Part shown: piece after piece, positions 54,901-64,000 of the stretch
Position numbering within the stretch: the stretch's first letter is position 1
Layout: each line of letters starts with the position of its first letter
DNA from: Collinsella tanakaei
Lineage (GTDB): Bacteria; Actinomycetota; Coriobacteriia; Coriobacteriales; Coriobacteriaceae
Direction of reading: 5' to 3'
NCBI RefSeq assembly: GCF_021531055.1
Contig: NZ_JADYTL010000004.1
Location: 166,017 to 230,016 of the forward strand
DNA length: 64,000 nt
Notes under the pieces: model-generated
What the model was told of the DNA's origin: nothing
The model's input: only the letters and a program-made list of their open reading frames with translations
The model's database searches: none
Position numbers and translations under genes: made by a program

Positions 54901-56037
54901 GAGCGCGAACTGCTTTTCGAGTTCGACGAGACCCTCCTGGCGGCCCGATGCGATCTGGCTGTCGAGCAGCGCCTGTCCTTCGCTCAGCGCGTCGGCGAGC
55001 GTCCGCTCCACCTCGGCACGGCCGTCGATGGCACCCTGCTCGTAGTCGTCCCAGCCGTCAGCGAGCTCCGCCTCGCCCGAGGCGATCTCGTCCCAGCCGT
55101 CATCGATTTCGGCCTGGCCGTCGGCGAGTTCGGTTTCGGCGTCGGCGAGTTCGGCCGCCGCGTCATCGAGTTCGGCCTTGCCGTCCGCGAGCTCTGCCTC
55201 GGCGTCGGCGCGTTCGGCCTCGTACTCGGCACGCGCGTCGTCCAGCTCGGCCTGGGCCTCGCCCTTGACGGCGAGGGTTCGCGCGTCCTCGCGGTCGGCG
55301 CGGATCTCGTCCTCGATGCGGTCGACGACCGCGTCGACGCACGCGGTGTAGGCGTCGGAATAGGTTGCCAGGTCCGCGGCGCCCTCGACCGTCAGGTAGG
55401 CGACCGTGTAGGTGTCGGTGTCGACGGCGTCCGTGGTGACCATGAACGTGTAGTCCGAGCTCGAGCTCGAACGGAACGAGAGCTCGGGATTCGAGACGTC
55501 CACGGCGTCGGTGACGATCGCGCTGATGCGGTAGGGATGCCGCACGAACACGGCCTCTTCCTCATCCTCGGCCTCGTCGATCTCGACGACATCGCCGATC
55601 CCCAGGCCGCTCGCGTCGATGAACTTCTGCGTGACGGCCACCTCGTCGGCGTTCGCGGGCAGCGTGCCCTCGATCACATACGGCTCGTTGATGCCGCTAT
55701 CCGAGATGGCCTTCACCTCGACCGTGGCACGCGCGCCGTCCAGATCGAGATAGGTCGCCTCGCTCCAGCCTCCCTCGGCCGACTCGACGCCCTCGACGCC
55801 GGCGAGGGCAGCGATGTCGTCATCGTCCAGTCCGAGCGTGGAGAGCACCTGGATATCGAAGAGCCGCCGGTCGTCGAAGAAGCGGTCGGCGGCGTCGCGC
55901 AGGTCGGTGCAGGAGGCGCGCAAGCCGCAGAACATGGCGACGCCGAGCGCGCAGATCACCGCGATCGACACGAAGCGCTTGAGGTTGTTGCGCACCGTGC
56001 GCGCTATGTCCGAGCGATACGCCGAGGCCATGTCCAT
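51973..56037 (-). CDS. FtsX/MacB-type permease with ~530-residue coiled-coil outer domain
   Basis: 1354 aa. Residues 20-42 form the first helix, 43-250 an outer MacB-like globular part (DIQVLSTLGL, GTLPANADEVAVTQKFID), and about 255-785 one very long, Ala/Glu/Asp/Gln-rich heptad region of recurring units such as QATLDEQLAAAYDEALDEVD and QAELDEQIEAARDKAVAALD. Three helices with an FtsX block follow (~810-930: LVSLTTITRLVEEERGLIGTYKALGYR), then a second outer domain and a C-terminal FtsX block (ERERELATIKVLGFRPREVHHYVNKE). Its ATPase is encoded immediately downstream of its promoter side (56041), 3 nt away. Such proteins are usually mechanotransmission or export complexes; this role is not established. 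Confidence 0.88.
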   Translation of the reverse strand: MDMASAYRSDIARTVRNNLKRFVSIAVICALGVAMFCGLRASCTDLRDAADRFFDDRRLFDIQVLSTLGLDDDDIAALAGVEGVESAEGGWSEATYLDLDGARATVEVKAISDSGINEPYVIEGTLPANADEVAVTQKFIDASGLGIGDVVEIDEAEDEEEAVFVRHPYRISAIVTDAVDVSNPELSFRSSSSSDYTFMVTTDAVDTDTYTVAYLTVEGAADLATYSDAYTACVDAVVDRIEDEIRADREDARTLAVKGEAQAELDDARAEYEAERADAEAELADGKAELDDAAAELADAETELADGQAEIDDGWDEIASGEAELADGWDDYEQGAIDGRAEVERTLADALSEGQALLDSQIASGRQEGLVELEKQFALARTQAQAELDAGIADGYRQGLAQIDARFAAAREEAQAELDEQIEAARDKAVAALDERFAAEREDAEAELGEQIEAAREKAYAAVEEELEANGVIAKRDELAGTLAPIDEQLGNLRETIETYRGAEQEILTIDEQLAALDPDDPENAALIEDLDARKAELQPIIDEVDALGGEEALTAQVEALEEQAAPLREPLAQLEAMIEAAYAEADEQIEAEREKAQATLDEQLAAAYDEALDEVDAQIETSREQATEQLEEHLASEYAAALDTLEDQIDEQRADAQATLDARLDHEYAVALNTLDQTIAEQRVSAQATLDAQMASGRKTAYAQLNEQLSAARAQLEDAEAQLADARAQLIDAQAELDQGRAEYEDGLAEYQDGLAEWEEGRAEADEQFAEAEAELADAQAEIDDIDAATWYVQTRSSLSSYSSISSDADSIEAIGTLFPIVFLVVAVLVSLTTITRLVEEERGLIGTYKALGYRNSEIYAKYLVYALSACAGGGVVGLFLGFIALPAFIFTIFDIMYLLPGYAFAFEPLRGFGGMAIFIVAIGGTAYLACRSEVRRTPAELMRPKAPKSGSRILLERIPAIWRRLSFLNKVTARNLFRYKRRFFMTVAGILGCTALIVCGFAIKDSVAELVPEQYERIAHYDLMAVTESDEHDATAEELGGDARVEELVRIYIDSTTLKFADGEESVQLIVLPDEYATSDRLSRFISITDRETQASLDLPDHGAVITQNAAEVLGFDAGDSVEVQDSELEQATVEVASVARNFLGNYIYMSRTAYLEAFGDRASALTDDGTFEANGMLVRCAADDDEAALTDELSNDSRFLSVTSTSELADDFSQSFMLINAVVAIVLGMAAALAFAVLFTLSTTNISERERELATIKVLGFRPREVHHYVNKETIILTMIGIACGLPFGYVLGDVLLHALKMPSISFLTTVTPVSYVLAAVLPLVFALVVNLITNRTLNRIDMIEALKSVE

Positions 56038-56040
56038 CCC

Positions 56041-56742
56041 TTACCATTCGATGTCCGCGATGGGGGTGGGGGAGGGGTTCAGGGTCATCTCGGTTACGCG
56101 GCCGCTCTTGAAGCGGATCAGGCGGTCGGCCATGGGCGCGAGCGCCGAGTTGTGGGTGATGATGATGACCGTGATGCCGTCGCGGCGGCAGGTGTCCTGG
56201 AGCAGCTGCAGAATCTGCTTGCCTGTCTGGTAGTCGAGGGCGCCCGTGGGCTCGTCGCACAGCAGCAGCTTGGGGTTCTTGGCGAGCGCGCGGGCGATGG
56301 CGACGCGCTGTTGCTCGCCGCCGGAAAGCTGGGCGGGGAAGTTATCCATGCGCTCGCCGAGACCGACGTTGCGCAGGGTGCTCGCCGCGTCGAGCGAGTC
56401 GGGGCAGATCTGGGCTGCGAGCTCGACGTTCTCCAGGGCGGTGAGGTTGGGCACGAGGTTGTAGAACTGGAAGACGAAGCCGACGTCGGCGCGACGGTAC
56501 TCGACGAGCTCGGCGTCGCTCGCGCCCGAGATGTCGCGGCCGTCCACGCGCACCGTGCCGGCGGTGGCGGTATCCATGCCGCCCAAGATGTTCAGGGCGG
56601 TCGTCTTGCCGGCGCCCGACGCGCCTAAGATCACCGCGAGTTCGCCGCGCTCGACGGCGAAGGTCGCGCCGTCGAGCGCGTGGATCTCGGCGTTGCCCTC
56701 TCCGTAGACCTTGAGGACATCGGTGAATTCGATATAGGACAT
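56041..56742 (-). CDS. ABC ATPase partner of the FtsX-type permease (LolD/MacB type)
   Basis: 233 aa from the ATG at 56742 ([20 protein letters not shown]); an ATG at 56763 is possible but lacks a ribosome site. Walker [10 protein letters not shown], the MacB-type Q-loop [22 protein letters not shown], signature [17 protein letters not shown], Walker [13 protein letters not shown] and switch His in [11 protein letters not shown]. The gene is first in a two-gene unit with the permease. On the minus strand TATACT (56796-56791) is a likely -10, overlapping the divergent tetR promoter region (TATAGT at 56793-56798). Confidence 0.93.
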   Translation of the reverse strand: MSYIEFTDVLKVYGEGNAEIHALDGATFAVERGELAVILGASGAGKTTALNILGGMDTATAGTVRVDGRDISGASDAELVEYRRADVGFVFQFYNLVPNLTALENVELAAQICPDSLDAASTLRNVGLGERMDNFPAQLSGGEQQRVAIARALAKNPKLLLCDEPTGALDYQTGKQILQLLQDTCRRDGITVIIITHNSALAPMADRLIRFKSGRVTEMTLNPSPTPIADIEW

Positions 56743-56917
56743 GAGGGTCGACGCTCCCCACATTACTCGACATCGTGTTGTCTAATACGCAGTATAGTGA
56801 AAGCGGACAGAGCCGACGAGGTCCGCTCGACACTCGCGCCGGAATTGTCGAGTGACGTCGCGCGGGCGCGGGGCTCGGCGAGGGCGTGGGGCGGCTCGCC
56901 GCGGAAGGGAGCAGCCG

Positions 56918-57457
56918 ATGAAAAAACAGCCGCAGGTCACCGAGCAGACGCGCGCCAACCTGACCCAAGCGTTTTGGGAGCTGTACCTGGAGCGTCCCAT
57001 CGAGAAGATCACCGTGCGCGAGATCGCCGAGCGCGCCGGCTACAACCGCGCGACGTTCTACCTGTACTTCCGCGATGTGTACGACCTGTTCGAGCAGTTG
57101 GAGGACGAGATCCTGTCGCAGGTCCGCGTGCTGGTCGACAACCGTCTGCTCGCGGGCGACACGCTCGATTTCTCCTGCCACATGGGATTCATCGTGGGGC
57201 TGGCGCAGCGCTTCGACGGTTACATGCCGCGCCTGATCGCCAGCGACCCGTCGTTCGGCGAGCGCTTGAAGCAGATCATCGCGCCGCTGCTCGACCGCTT
57301 CATCATCCGCGATGCCGGGCTCTCCGAGCCCGAGCAGGAGGTCGTACGCGAGTTCTACCTGTCCGGCCTGCTCGGCGCGATCAGCGCCTGGCTGTCCGCG
57401 CCGGGTTCCATGTCCATCAACCGCCTGATCGAGCTCATCGTGGCCGTCGTCTTGTAA
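56918..57457 (+). CDS. TetR-family regulator
   Basis: 179 aa from the ATG at 56918 (MKKQPQVTEQTRANL), with GGAAGGGAG upstream; the longer frame is an Arg/Gly-rich artefact. N-terminal helix-turn-helix: AFWELYLERPIEKITVREIAERAGYNRATFYLYFRDVYDLF. The C-terminal part looks like the TetR_C DUF of Gram-positive regulators (FYLSGLLGAISAWL near the end). It is divergent from the ATPase/FtsX operon with overlapping -10 regions, so it most likely controls that operon and itself. The stop codon overlaps a palindromic repeat. Confidence 0.88.
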   Translation: MKKQPQVTEQTRANLTQAFWELYLERPIEKITVREIAERAGYNRATFYLYFRDVYDLFEQLEDEILSQVRVLVDNRLLAGDTLDFSCHMGFIVGLAQRFDGYMPRLIASDPSFGERLKQIIAPLLDRFIIRDAGLSEPEQEVVREFYLSGLLGAISAWLSAPGSMSINRLIELIVAVVL

Positions 57458-57491
57458 TGTCCCAAAAGGGGCCAGGAGAATTTTGGGACAT
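57457..57491. repeat. ATGTCCCAAAA...TTTTGGGACAT palindrome, copy 3
   Basis: Same family as 43503-43537 with GGGGCCAGGAGAA in the loop region. It lies between the convergent tetR and transglutaminase genes, starting in the tetR stop codon. Confidence 0.8.
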
Positions 57492-57511
57492 GCTGGCGCC
57501 TGCGTCTTCCG

Positions 57512-59125
57512 TTACGCGCGGCGCGGCCAGCGGGCGGGGTCGAGTGCCGCGGTCAGCTCATCTGCGGTGCAAGGGCGCGTCCCGTCGCCGCCGTAGCGCG
57601 CGAGGCATACGGCGCGCATAACGCACTCGATTTCCGCGGCACACGTGGGCGCGCAGGCTGCCGCGGCACGCGCGATGTCCTCCTCGGTTGCCGACGGGCC
57701 CCACGTGGCGCCGAGTCGCCGCGCCCGGATCCGCACCTCCGTCCAGGCTGCCTCGGCGGCGCGCCGCGGATGCGTCTCGGCGCGGGTGATCGCGCGCATG
57801 CGCGCCGCATGACGCGCGCGGCGGATCGCGAACGGCGAGGCGACGAGGAGCGCCACGGCTCCGATCGGTGCGACGACGGGCAGTACGCGCTCCGTCGCGA
57901 ACCGCGCAGCAGCGGCGAGCCATCCGGCGCTCGGCGTGTCCGAAGCGGCGCTCGGCTGACCAGCAGGGTCGCTTGCCCCTCCTTCGTCTTCATCGTCCGT
58001 CTGTTCCCGCTCGGCCTGCCGTTCGTCGTCGGCCGTCTGTCGCGGACCATCCGTGGCCTCGTCGGGCTCGTCGTCGGAGTTGTTTGTCTGTCCCGTGCCC
58101 GATGCCCGACCGGGCGTCACGTCGATCGGCAGCCAATCCACATCGAACAGGTACACCTCGGTCCAGACGTGCAGGTCGCGGTTGGTCGCCAGATAGGAGC
58201 CGTCCTGAGCCTGACCGTCGCCTGCGCGGTAGCCCAGCACCAGGCGAGAGGGGACCCCGAGCGAGCGGCCGAGCACGGCCGCGGCCGAGGCGAAGTGCAG
58301 GCAGTAGCCCCGCCCGCTCTCCAAAAAATCGCCGACGACCTGCATGTTGTCCCGTCCGTCGCCGTCGGGGGCCTCCAGATCGTACACGAACCGGTCGTCC
58401 TCGAAATACGCCAGTAAAAACGCCAGGGCGGCGCGCTCGTCCGCAAGGGTCTCGCAGGTCTCTCCGACGCCCGCCTCGTGTGCGCGATCGACGACGGCCT
58501 GGACGGCCGCCGGGAGGTCGCCCGGAAGCGCGAGGCAGCGTTCCCGCGCGGTGCGGTCCGCGTCGCCGCCATCGTCGACGTGCTGCGTCAAGGTGCGCGC
58601 GTCGATGTCCAGTGCCTCGTCGAGCGCATCGACGCTGCCGATCGGTTCCACATACCCCGCCGTTACCGTGTACAGCTGGCCGCGGTACGTGGACGAATCC
58701 GTACCGCTCACCGTGCCCGCGTCGTTCCAGCTCCAATCGCCTTCCGGCTCGGCATCGTCGGTGCGCGTCGAGACCGCACCGATGGGCACGGGCGCAAAGC
58801 GCGACGTGAGGCCGTCCACGCTGATCGTCGCCTCGATGCGGTGGGCTGTGCCCACGCCGCTCCGGCCGCCGTCTGCCACCGCCGCCTCAAGGGGCGTGGG
58901 CCGCGGGTTGTCGCCGGGGAGTGCGGGGCTGGCTGCCGGTGCTCCGCCGAACAGCGTGTCCAGGCTCCAGGAGCCTGCGTCCGTATCCGACGCGGCAAGC
59001 AACCAGGTGTCGTCGGAAAGGTTGTCGAGCACGGCGAGCTTAAGGTAGAGGGGTTCGTTCGAATCGGTCCAGTACGTGACCGCGGTCGTCGTCTGCGCGC
59101 GTATCAGGTCGCGCTTGAGATCCAT
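57512..59125 (-). CDS. Transglutaminase-like protein (C-terminal part of a split TgpA)
   Basis: 537 aa counted from the ATG at 59125, whose A is also the last base of the upstream gene's TGA (TGATG). It opens MDLKRDLIRAQTTTAVTYWTDSNEPLYLKLAVLD, which in TgpA proteins directly follows the membrane half. The transglutaminase core has Cys275 (GRGYCLHFASAAAVLG), His319 (NRDLHVWTEVY) and Asp335 (LPIDVTPG). An acidic Ser/Thr/Pro linker, one helix (~400-425) and a DUF4129-like cytoplasmic tail follow. Without the N-terminal membrane helices the catalytic domain would be on the wrong side of the membrane, so expression may need a -1 frameshift from the gene upstream, or the locus is a mutation or base error. 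Confidence 0.75.
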   Translation of the reverse strand: MDLKRDLIRAQTTTAVTYWTDSNEPLYLKLAVLDNLSDDTWLLAASDTDAGSWSLDTLFGGAPAASPALPGDNPRPTPLEAAVADGGRSGVGTAHRIEATISVDGLTSRFAPVPIGAVSTRTDDAEPEGDWSWNDAGTVSGTDSSTYRGQLYTVTAGYVEPIGSVDALDEALDIDARTLTQHVDDGGDADRTARERCLALPGDLPAAVQAVVDRAHEAGVGETCETLADERAALAFLLAYFEDDRFVYDLEAPDGDGRDNMQVVGDFLESGRGYCLHFASAAAVLGRSLGVPSRLVLGYRAGDGQAQDGSYLATNRDLHVWTEVYLFDVDWLPIDVTPGRASGTGQTNNSDDEPDEATDGPRQTADDERQAEREQTDDEDEGGASDPAGQPSAASDTPSAGWLAAAARFATERVLPVVAPIGAVALLVASPFAIRRARHAARMRAITRAETHPRRAAEAAWTEVRIRARRLGATWGPSATEEDIARAAAACAPTCAAEIECVMRAVCLARYGGDGTRPCTADELTAALDPARWPRRA

Positions 59126-61227
59126 CACGGACTCACCGACGACGCGGATAGGACGTTGGACTGCAGGCCGAAATCGATCGGAATCGCTTGGGATGCGACG
59201 GTCGCGCGCGGTGCGAGCGCGCAGGCGCACCACGAGATGACGGCGCAGGCGATGAGCGCGGGCACGCGGCGGACGAGGGCACGGGCGATGATCCGAGCGA
59301 GCGCGGGGCGGTCCGCACGCGCGTCGTGCCCGCCGGGCTCCGCCGTGCCGATGCCTAACGCGAGCAGCGCCAGACCGCTCGCCAGGATCACGGCGAGCTC
59401 GAACGGCCGCCCCGGCGTCCCGAGGAAGCAAAAGCGCGTAGCGGACAGTGCGAGCGGAAGGCACGCGAGCAGGGCGCGAGCGCGCCGGGAGGCCATGAGC
59501 GCCATGAGGAGCAGGGCGAGCGGCGCGGCGGCGAGCGTGAGGGCGGCGTCGGACACCGCGCTCACATGCACGGGCACCCATTGGCCGAAGTACAGTTCCT
59601 CGATGCCGCGGACGAGCACGGGTATGACCCAGCCCAAGCCGCCCCCGTGCGCGTCGATGCCGGGTGAGGTCAGGCTGGCGTGCGGGGCGAATACGTCGAT
59701 GCCGGTCTGCGTGAGGAGCAGGGAAGCCGCAGCGGTGATGCAGGTGATGGCGATGAGCAGGCCGACGCCCACAAGCGCCGCGGCCCGCCCGATACCACGG
59801 CGAAGGCCGGGGATCCAGCGCGCGACGGTTGCCGCCGTCGCGGCCATGGCGAGCACGGCGGCGCCCACCACCTGCCAGGATGAAGGATCGATGAGCGCGG
59901 TGGCGCTGCGCACGGTGAGCGCGATCAAGCCCAGGCAGCATATCCAGGACAGGGCGTCGCTCACGCCGTCGGGGTTCGGGAGCGGGGGCGTTCTCGGTAT
60001 CGCGTCGCGTCGCGGTGCGATCTTCTCCGCGGTTTCGCGCCGCCCGGGGGCATCGGTGCGGTGTCGTGGGCTTTGCGCGACGAGCACTGTCAGGGCACGC
60101 CCTTCGGGCAGCTCATGCAGGGCGCGGGCGAGCGGCGTGTCCTGCGCGCCGGCGACCAGGACGATCGGCGCGGTGTCGGCGCGGCTACCCAGGCGTGCCT
60201 GGCGGGCGATGGTCGCCGCTCGAGCGCGGGCGGCGTGCGCCGCATCGGGATCGCTCGCGGGTTCCGCTTGCAGGGAGGCGAGCAAGCGCATGGCCTCCTG
60301 TTCGCCCGATGCGCAGGTGATCCCGTCGCAGACCCGCACCGTGCCGCGGGCGCCGCGCAGGCTCGAGATGCGCGCGAAGGCGTCTGCGGCCTCCTCGGCG
60401 GTCGCGTCGATGTCGCCGGGTGCCGCGACGTCGAGGGCGATCAGGGGAAGGACGCGCTCGGTCCGTTCCTGCTCGAACGACATGAGCGTGTCATGGTGGG
60501 CTGTGGCCTTCCAAGAGACGGCGCGCAGCGGGTCGCCCTGCTCGTAGGGACGCACGAGGGTCGAGGAGCGTTCGCGCTGCGCCGTGAGGGCGAAGGGCGA
60601 CCAGTTCGCCAGCAGGTCTTGCAGGGCGCGGCTCGGTCGCGGGCGTGCCTTGGGCGGCACCCAGAGCTCCCGGCGCTCCGCCAGCGTTCGGCGCGCTACC
60701 CACAAGCCGAAGACGTCGCGGCAGGTGATCGTCGTCTCGAGGGAGCGGTACAGGCCGCGCTCGCGGGGCTGCCGGCCGCACTCGAGCGTGCGCACGATCC
60801 TGCCGCGCTGGTCGACCTGCTCCCAGACGGTCGTGCTTTGGACCGCCGGCGCCGCGATGAGGTCGAGCGCGACGGCGGCGAGGCGGCGGGCGGCGCCTGC
60901 ATCCGTCGCCTCGGCGGCGCCGGTCGTCGCAGGCGCCCTTCTTGCCGCAAATCGGCCGGCAAGCGCGCTGGCAAGTGCCGCCACCAGGGCGAACGCGCAG
61001 GCAAGCGATCCCGCCACGAGAGCTTCTGACGCCGTTTGGGAGCCCAGCAGCAGGCACGCTGCACCCACGACGAGTACGGCGAGGGCGCGCGGCGTCGGGC
61101 GAAGGGGGATGGGGCGCCGGTGCGCACGCGGTCCGCCGCCTTCCTTGCCGTGGCGTCGCGCGGCGACGGGCCTTGCATCACGCTGGGTTGTGCCGTTCGG
61201 CGCGCTTCGGGCGCGCGTGGCTGCCAT
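59125..61227 (-). CDS. DUF58 protein fused to the membrane half of TgpA
   Basis: 700 aa. Residues 46-95 hold two helices, then a DUF58 domain: TTITCRDVFGLWVARRTL, VRPYEQGDPLRAVSWKATAHHDTLMSFEQE with the typical Arg-X-Tyr...Gly-Asp...Trp pattern, and a vWA-like continuation. From about residue 430 there are roughly six further helices (DALSWICCLGLIALTV to ALVRRVPALIACAVISW) like the DUF3488 N-terminal half of TgpA transglutaminases. It stops 20 residues after the last helix. DUF58 and TgpA are usually separate neighbours after moxR; here they are one frame and the catalytic half is in another. Ribosome site is weak; moxR ends 9 nt upstream. Confidence 0.78.
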   Translation of the reverse strand: MAATRARSAPNGTTQRDARPVAARRHGKEGGGPRAHRRPIPLRPTPRALAVLVVGAACLLLGSQTASEALVAGSLACAFALVAALASALAGRFAARRAPATTGAAEATDAGAARRLAAVALDLIAAPAVQSTTVWEQVDQRGRIVRTLECGRQPRERGLYRSLETTITCRDVFGLWVARRTLAERRELWVPPKARPRPSRALQDLLANWSPFALTAQRERSSTLVRPYEQGDPLRAVSWKATAHHDTLMSFEQERTERVLPLIALDVAAPGDIDATAEEAADAFARISSLRGARGTVRVCDGITCASGEQEAMRLLASLQAEPASDPDAAHAARARAATIARQARLGSRADTAPIVLVAGAQDTPLARALHELPEGRALTVLVAQSPRHRTDAPGRRETAEKIAPRRDAIPRTPPLPNPDGVSDALSWICCLGLIALTVRSATALIDPSSWQVVGAAVLAMAATAATVARWIPGLRRGIGRAAALVGVGLLIAITCITAAASLLLTQTGIDVFAPHASLTSPGIDAHGGGLGWVIPVLVRGIEELYFGQWVPVHVSAVSDAALTLAAAPLALLLMALMASRRARALLACLPLALSATRFCFLGTPGRPFELAVILASGLALLALGIGTAEPGGHDARADRPALARIIARALVRRVPALIACAVISWCACALAPRATVASQAIPIDFGLQSNVLSASSVSP

Positions 61228-61236
61228 GGTCGCTCA

Positions 61237-62196
<960 letters not shown>

Positions 62197-62273
62197 GGCA
62201 GCTCCTTCACGCGTGTGTGCTCCATGCAGCTCAAGCATAGCATTCGCCGCAGCGACTTGGGCTGCGGCGCGAA

Positions 62274-62325
62274 TGTCCCAAAAGGGACCAGTGTCCCAAA
62301 AGGGGCCGGGAGTATTTTGGGACAC
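62274..62325. repeat. TGTCCCAAAAGGG...TTTTGGGACA palindrome, tandem copy 4
   Basis: A half unit (TGTCCCAAAAGGGACCAG) is followed by a full unit (TGTCCCAAAAGGGGCCGGG...TTTTGGGACA). It lies between the divergent moxR and aminopeptidase genes. Confidence 0.8.
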
Positions 62326-62489
62326 GCCTGGGACGAAGTCGCCTCTCCCTTATGTCCCACAGCAGCTCTTCAGCAGATGTGGCGAAACCCCGCAGGGCGC
62401 GCAGACGGCTTGCCGCGGGCCGTCCGCGCGCTAGACTGGTGCCGACCGGATCGCGGCGCAACGACCGCGCGGACAGAAAGGTACGCACC

Positions 62490-63821
62490 ATGACCGAACA
62501 GACCGATCGGGCGGTACAGGGGCTCATCGATTTCATCGGGCACAGCCCCAGCATGTTCCACACCGTGGCGACGATTCGCGCGCGTCTCGATGCTGCGGGC
62601 TTCACCTATCTGCCCGAGGGGGCGGCGTGGTCCATGGAGCCGGGCGGAAGCTATTACACGCAGCGCAACGGCTCGAGCGTCATCGCCTGGCATGTCGGCC
62701 GCGACCTGCCCGACGACGGGTTCCATTTCCAGATCACGGCGTCGCACGCCGATTCGCCCGCCTTCAAGCTCAAGGCCGTCTCCGAGCTCGAAGGTCCCGC
62801 GTCGTACCTGCGCCTCGATATCGAGGCGTACGGCAGCATGATCGACTACACCTGGTTCGACCGGCCGCTGTCGCTCGCCGGCCGCGTCATGGTGCGCGAC
62901 GAGGACGGCGTGAAGAGTCGTCTGGTCGCCCTCGACCGCGACGTCGCCCTCATCCCGAGCCTGGCCATCCATATGGATCGCAGTGTGAACGACCGGTTCT
63001 CGCCCAACCGCGCGGTCGATCTGTGTCCGCTGTTCTCGGCGGGCGAGCTTTCGCGCGGGGCGGTGGACGCGCTGGTCGCCGAGGAGCTCGGCGTGGCGCC
63101 CGAGCAGGTCCTTGCCCGCGACCTGTTCCTCGTCAATCGGCAGCGGCCGCAGCGCTGGGGCACGGTCGGTGAGTTCGTCTCGTCGCCCAAGCTCGACGAC
63201 CTCATGTGCGCCTACACCGCGCTCGAGGCCTTCTTGGCGAGCGGCAACGAGCGCGACATATCGGTGTATGTGTGCTTCGACAACGAGGAAGTCGGCTCGC
63301 ACACCAAGCAGGGCGCCGGCTCGACGCTGTTGCGCGACACGCTCGAGCGCATCAACGGCCGCATCGGCCGCACGCCCGAGAGCCTGGTTCGCGCGCTCGC
63401 CTCGTCGATGCTCGTGAGCTGCGATAACGCGCATGCGATCCATCCCAACCATCCCGAGAAGGCCGACGAGGCCAACGATCCGCGCCTGAACCGCGGCATC
63501 GTGATCAAGGAGGCGGCGAACCAGCACTACTGCACCGACGCCTTCTCGCGTGCGGTGTTCTCGGCGGTGCTCGACGACGCGGGCCTGCCGTACCAGACGT
63601 TCGCCAACCGCAGCGACATGGCAGGTGGCTCCACGCTCGGCAACATCTCCAACGCACACGTGAGCATGCACGCGATCGACGTGGGCTGCCCGCAGCTCGC
63701 CATGCATTCGAGCTACGAGACGGCCGGCGCGTACGACGTTCAGCTGGTCATCGACGCGCTCACCGCGTTCTACAATGCCGATATACAAATCGACGGCGCG
63801 GAAGCTGCGGTTATCGCGTAA
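62490..63821 (+). CDS. M18-family aspartyl aminopeptidase
   Basis: 443 aa from the ATG at 62490, with GAAAGG upstream; the earlier in-frame ATG at 62352 lies in non-conserved DNA. Cocatalytic zinc peptidase removing N-terminal acidic residues from peptides. Motifs: ITASHADSPAFKLK (metal His), CFDNEEVGSHTKQGAGS (catalytic Glu and metal Glu), ISNAHVSMHAIDVGCPQLAMHSSYETAG (C-terminal metal His). Length matches bacterial M18 enzymes (~430). Single gene. Confidence 0.93.
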   Translation: MTEQTDRAVQGLIDFIGHSPSMFHTVATIRARLDAAGFTYLPEGAAWSMEPGGSYYTQRNGSSVIAWHVGRDLPDDGFHFQITASHADSPAFKLKAVSELEGPASYLRLDIEAYGSMIDYTWFDRPLSLAGRVMVRDEDGVKSRLVALDRDVALIPSLAIHMDRSVNDRFSPNRAVDLCPLFSAGELSRGAVDALVAEELGVAPEQVLARDLFLVNRQRPQRWGTVGEFVSSPKLDDLMCAYTALEAFLASGNERDISVYVCFDNEEVGSHTKQGAGSTLLRDTLERINGRIGRTPESLVRALASSMLVSCDNAHAIHPNHPEKADEANDPRLNRGIVIKEAANQHYCTDAFSRAVFSAVLDDAGLPYQTFANRSDMAGGSTLGNISNAHVSMHAIDVGCPQLAMHSSYETAGAYDVQLVIDALTAFYNADIQIDGAEAAVIA

Positions 63822-64000
63822 GTTGATTCATGCATTTTGAGCGTAGAGGGTTGGTTTTATATTCAGATTCCCGCGGCGTTACAAAAACGGGCACTTTCTA
63901 GTTTTCCGAGTGCCTCTGTTGCCAAGTTTTGGGGTCCGGTCGCCTCGTGTTCGGCAGGATGGCATGATGTCGTCCTGTAGTTGAATATAGAACTACATAC
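63822..64000. other. Intergenic tail at the right edge
   Basis: No gene or terminator recognised. A small inverted repeat GTAGTT-N8-AACTAC lies at about 63978-63997. The GC content appears lower than in the genes. Confidence 0.4.

Noticed and set aside
52135..56628. Very long open frame (about 1500 codons) on the plus strand opposite the FtsX-type gene
   Set aside because: It mirrors the Ala/Glu/Asp-rich coiled-coil codons in high-GC DNA; the translation is compositionally odd with no recognisable domain, and the minus strand encodes a clear protein.

Overview
The window is 64 kb of GC-rich bacterial chromosome with dense, mostly short-gap gene packing and GTG/TTG as well as ATG starts. Gene content and family types point to a host-associated Coriobacteriia actinomycete, most likely Collinsella or a close relative: a type I-alpha glutamine synthetase beside an orphan OmpR-type regulator, Feo iron uptake with a FeoB-associated Cys-rich peptide, twin-arginine lipoproteins, and short dispersed palindromes. 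The genus assignment is inference; no rRNA or tRNA gene is in the window.

Layout. 1-12 kb: a truncated Gly-rich membrane protein with a TPM-like domain, a DeoR regulator divergent from class II aldolase, pyruvate kinase, an EamA transporter, threonine aldolase, hisS and PEP carboxylase. 12-18 kb: a polar amino acid ABC transporter (ATPase, permease with an unusual extracytoplasmic N-terminal domain, lipoprotein) and aspS. 18-31 kb: amtB-glnK, a CLC-F type fluoride exporter under a fluoride riboswitch, a thiamine-precursor ABC operon under a TPP riboswitch, feoA-feoA-feoB plus a Cys-rich partner, glnA and a GlnR-like regulator. 31-42.6 kb: an HtrA protease, ligA, a sigma-I/RsgI/lipoprotein cluster, and a MarR-controlled pair of ABC exporters. 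42.8-51 kb: ysxC, mtnN, a DUF1648 membrane protein, thrC-thrB, lysC-asd and an AEC permease. 51-64 kb: an FtsX-type permease with a ~530-residue coiled coil, its ATPase, a TetR regulator, a MoxR/DUF58/transglutaminase cluster whose TgpA-like part is split between two frames, and an M18 aminopeptidase.

The genes form themes. Ppc, lysC, asd, thrB, thrC, ltaE and aspS cover most of the aspartate-to-threonine/glycine route (homoserine dehydrogenase is not here). AmtB, GlnK, GlnA and the GlnR-like regulator form a nitrogen module; GlnK lacks the uridylylated Tyr51.

The most unusual part is 35.1-38.25 kb. A SigI-family sigma factor is translationally coupled to an RsgI-like membrane anti-sigma factor whose outer region ends in blocks of nine aspartates instead of a carbohydrate-binding module. 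It is followed by a lipoprotein that repeats the RsgI periplasmic domain, adds a PepSY-like domain and also ends in an Asp-rich tail. The sigma gene and the lipoprotein gene share a bipartite promoter-like motif, and the whole cluster lies between two near-identical perfect palindromes.

Intergenic DNA holds at least five families of short palindromic repeats and several long hairpins. Two of these hairpins share a 44-nt apical sequence on unrelated but self-complementary stems.
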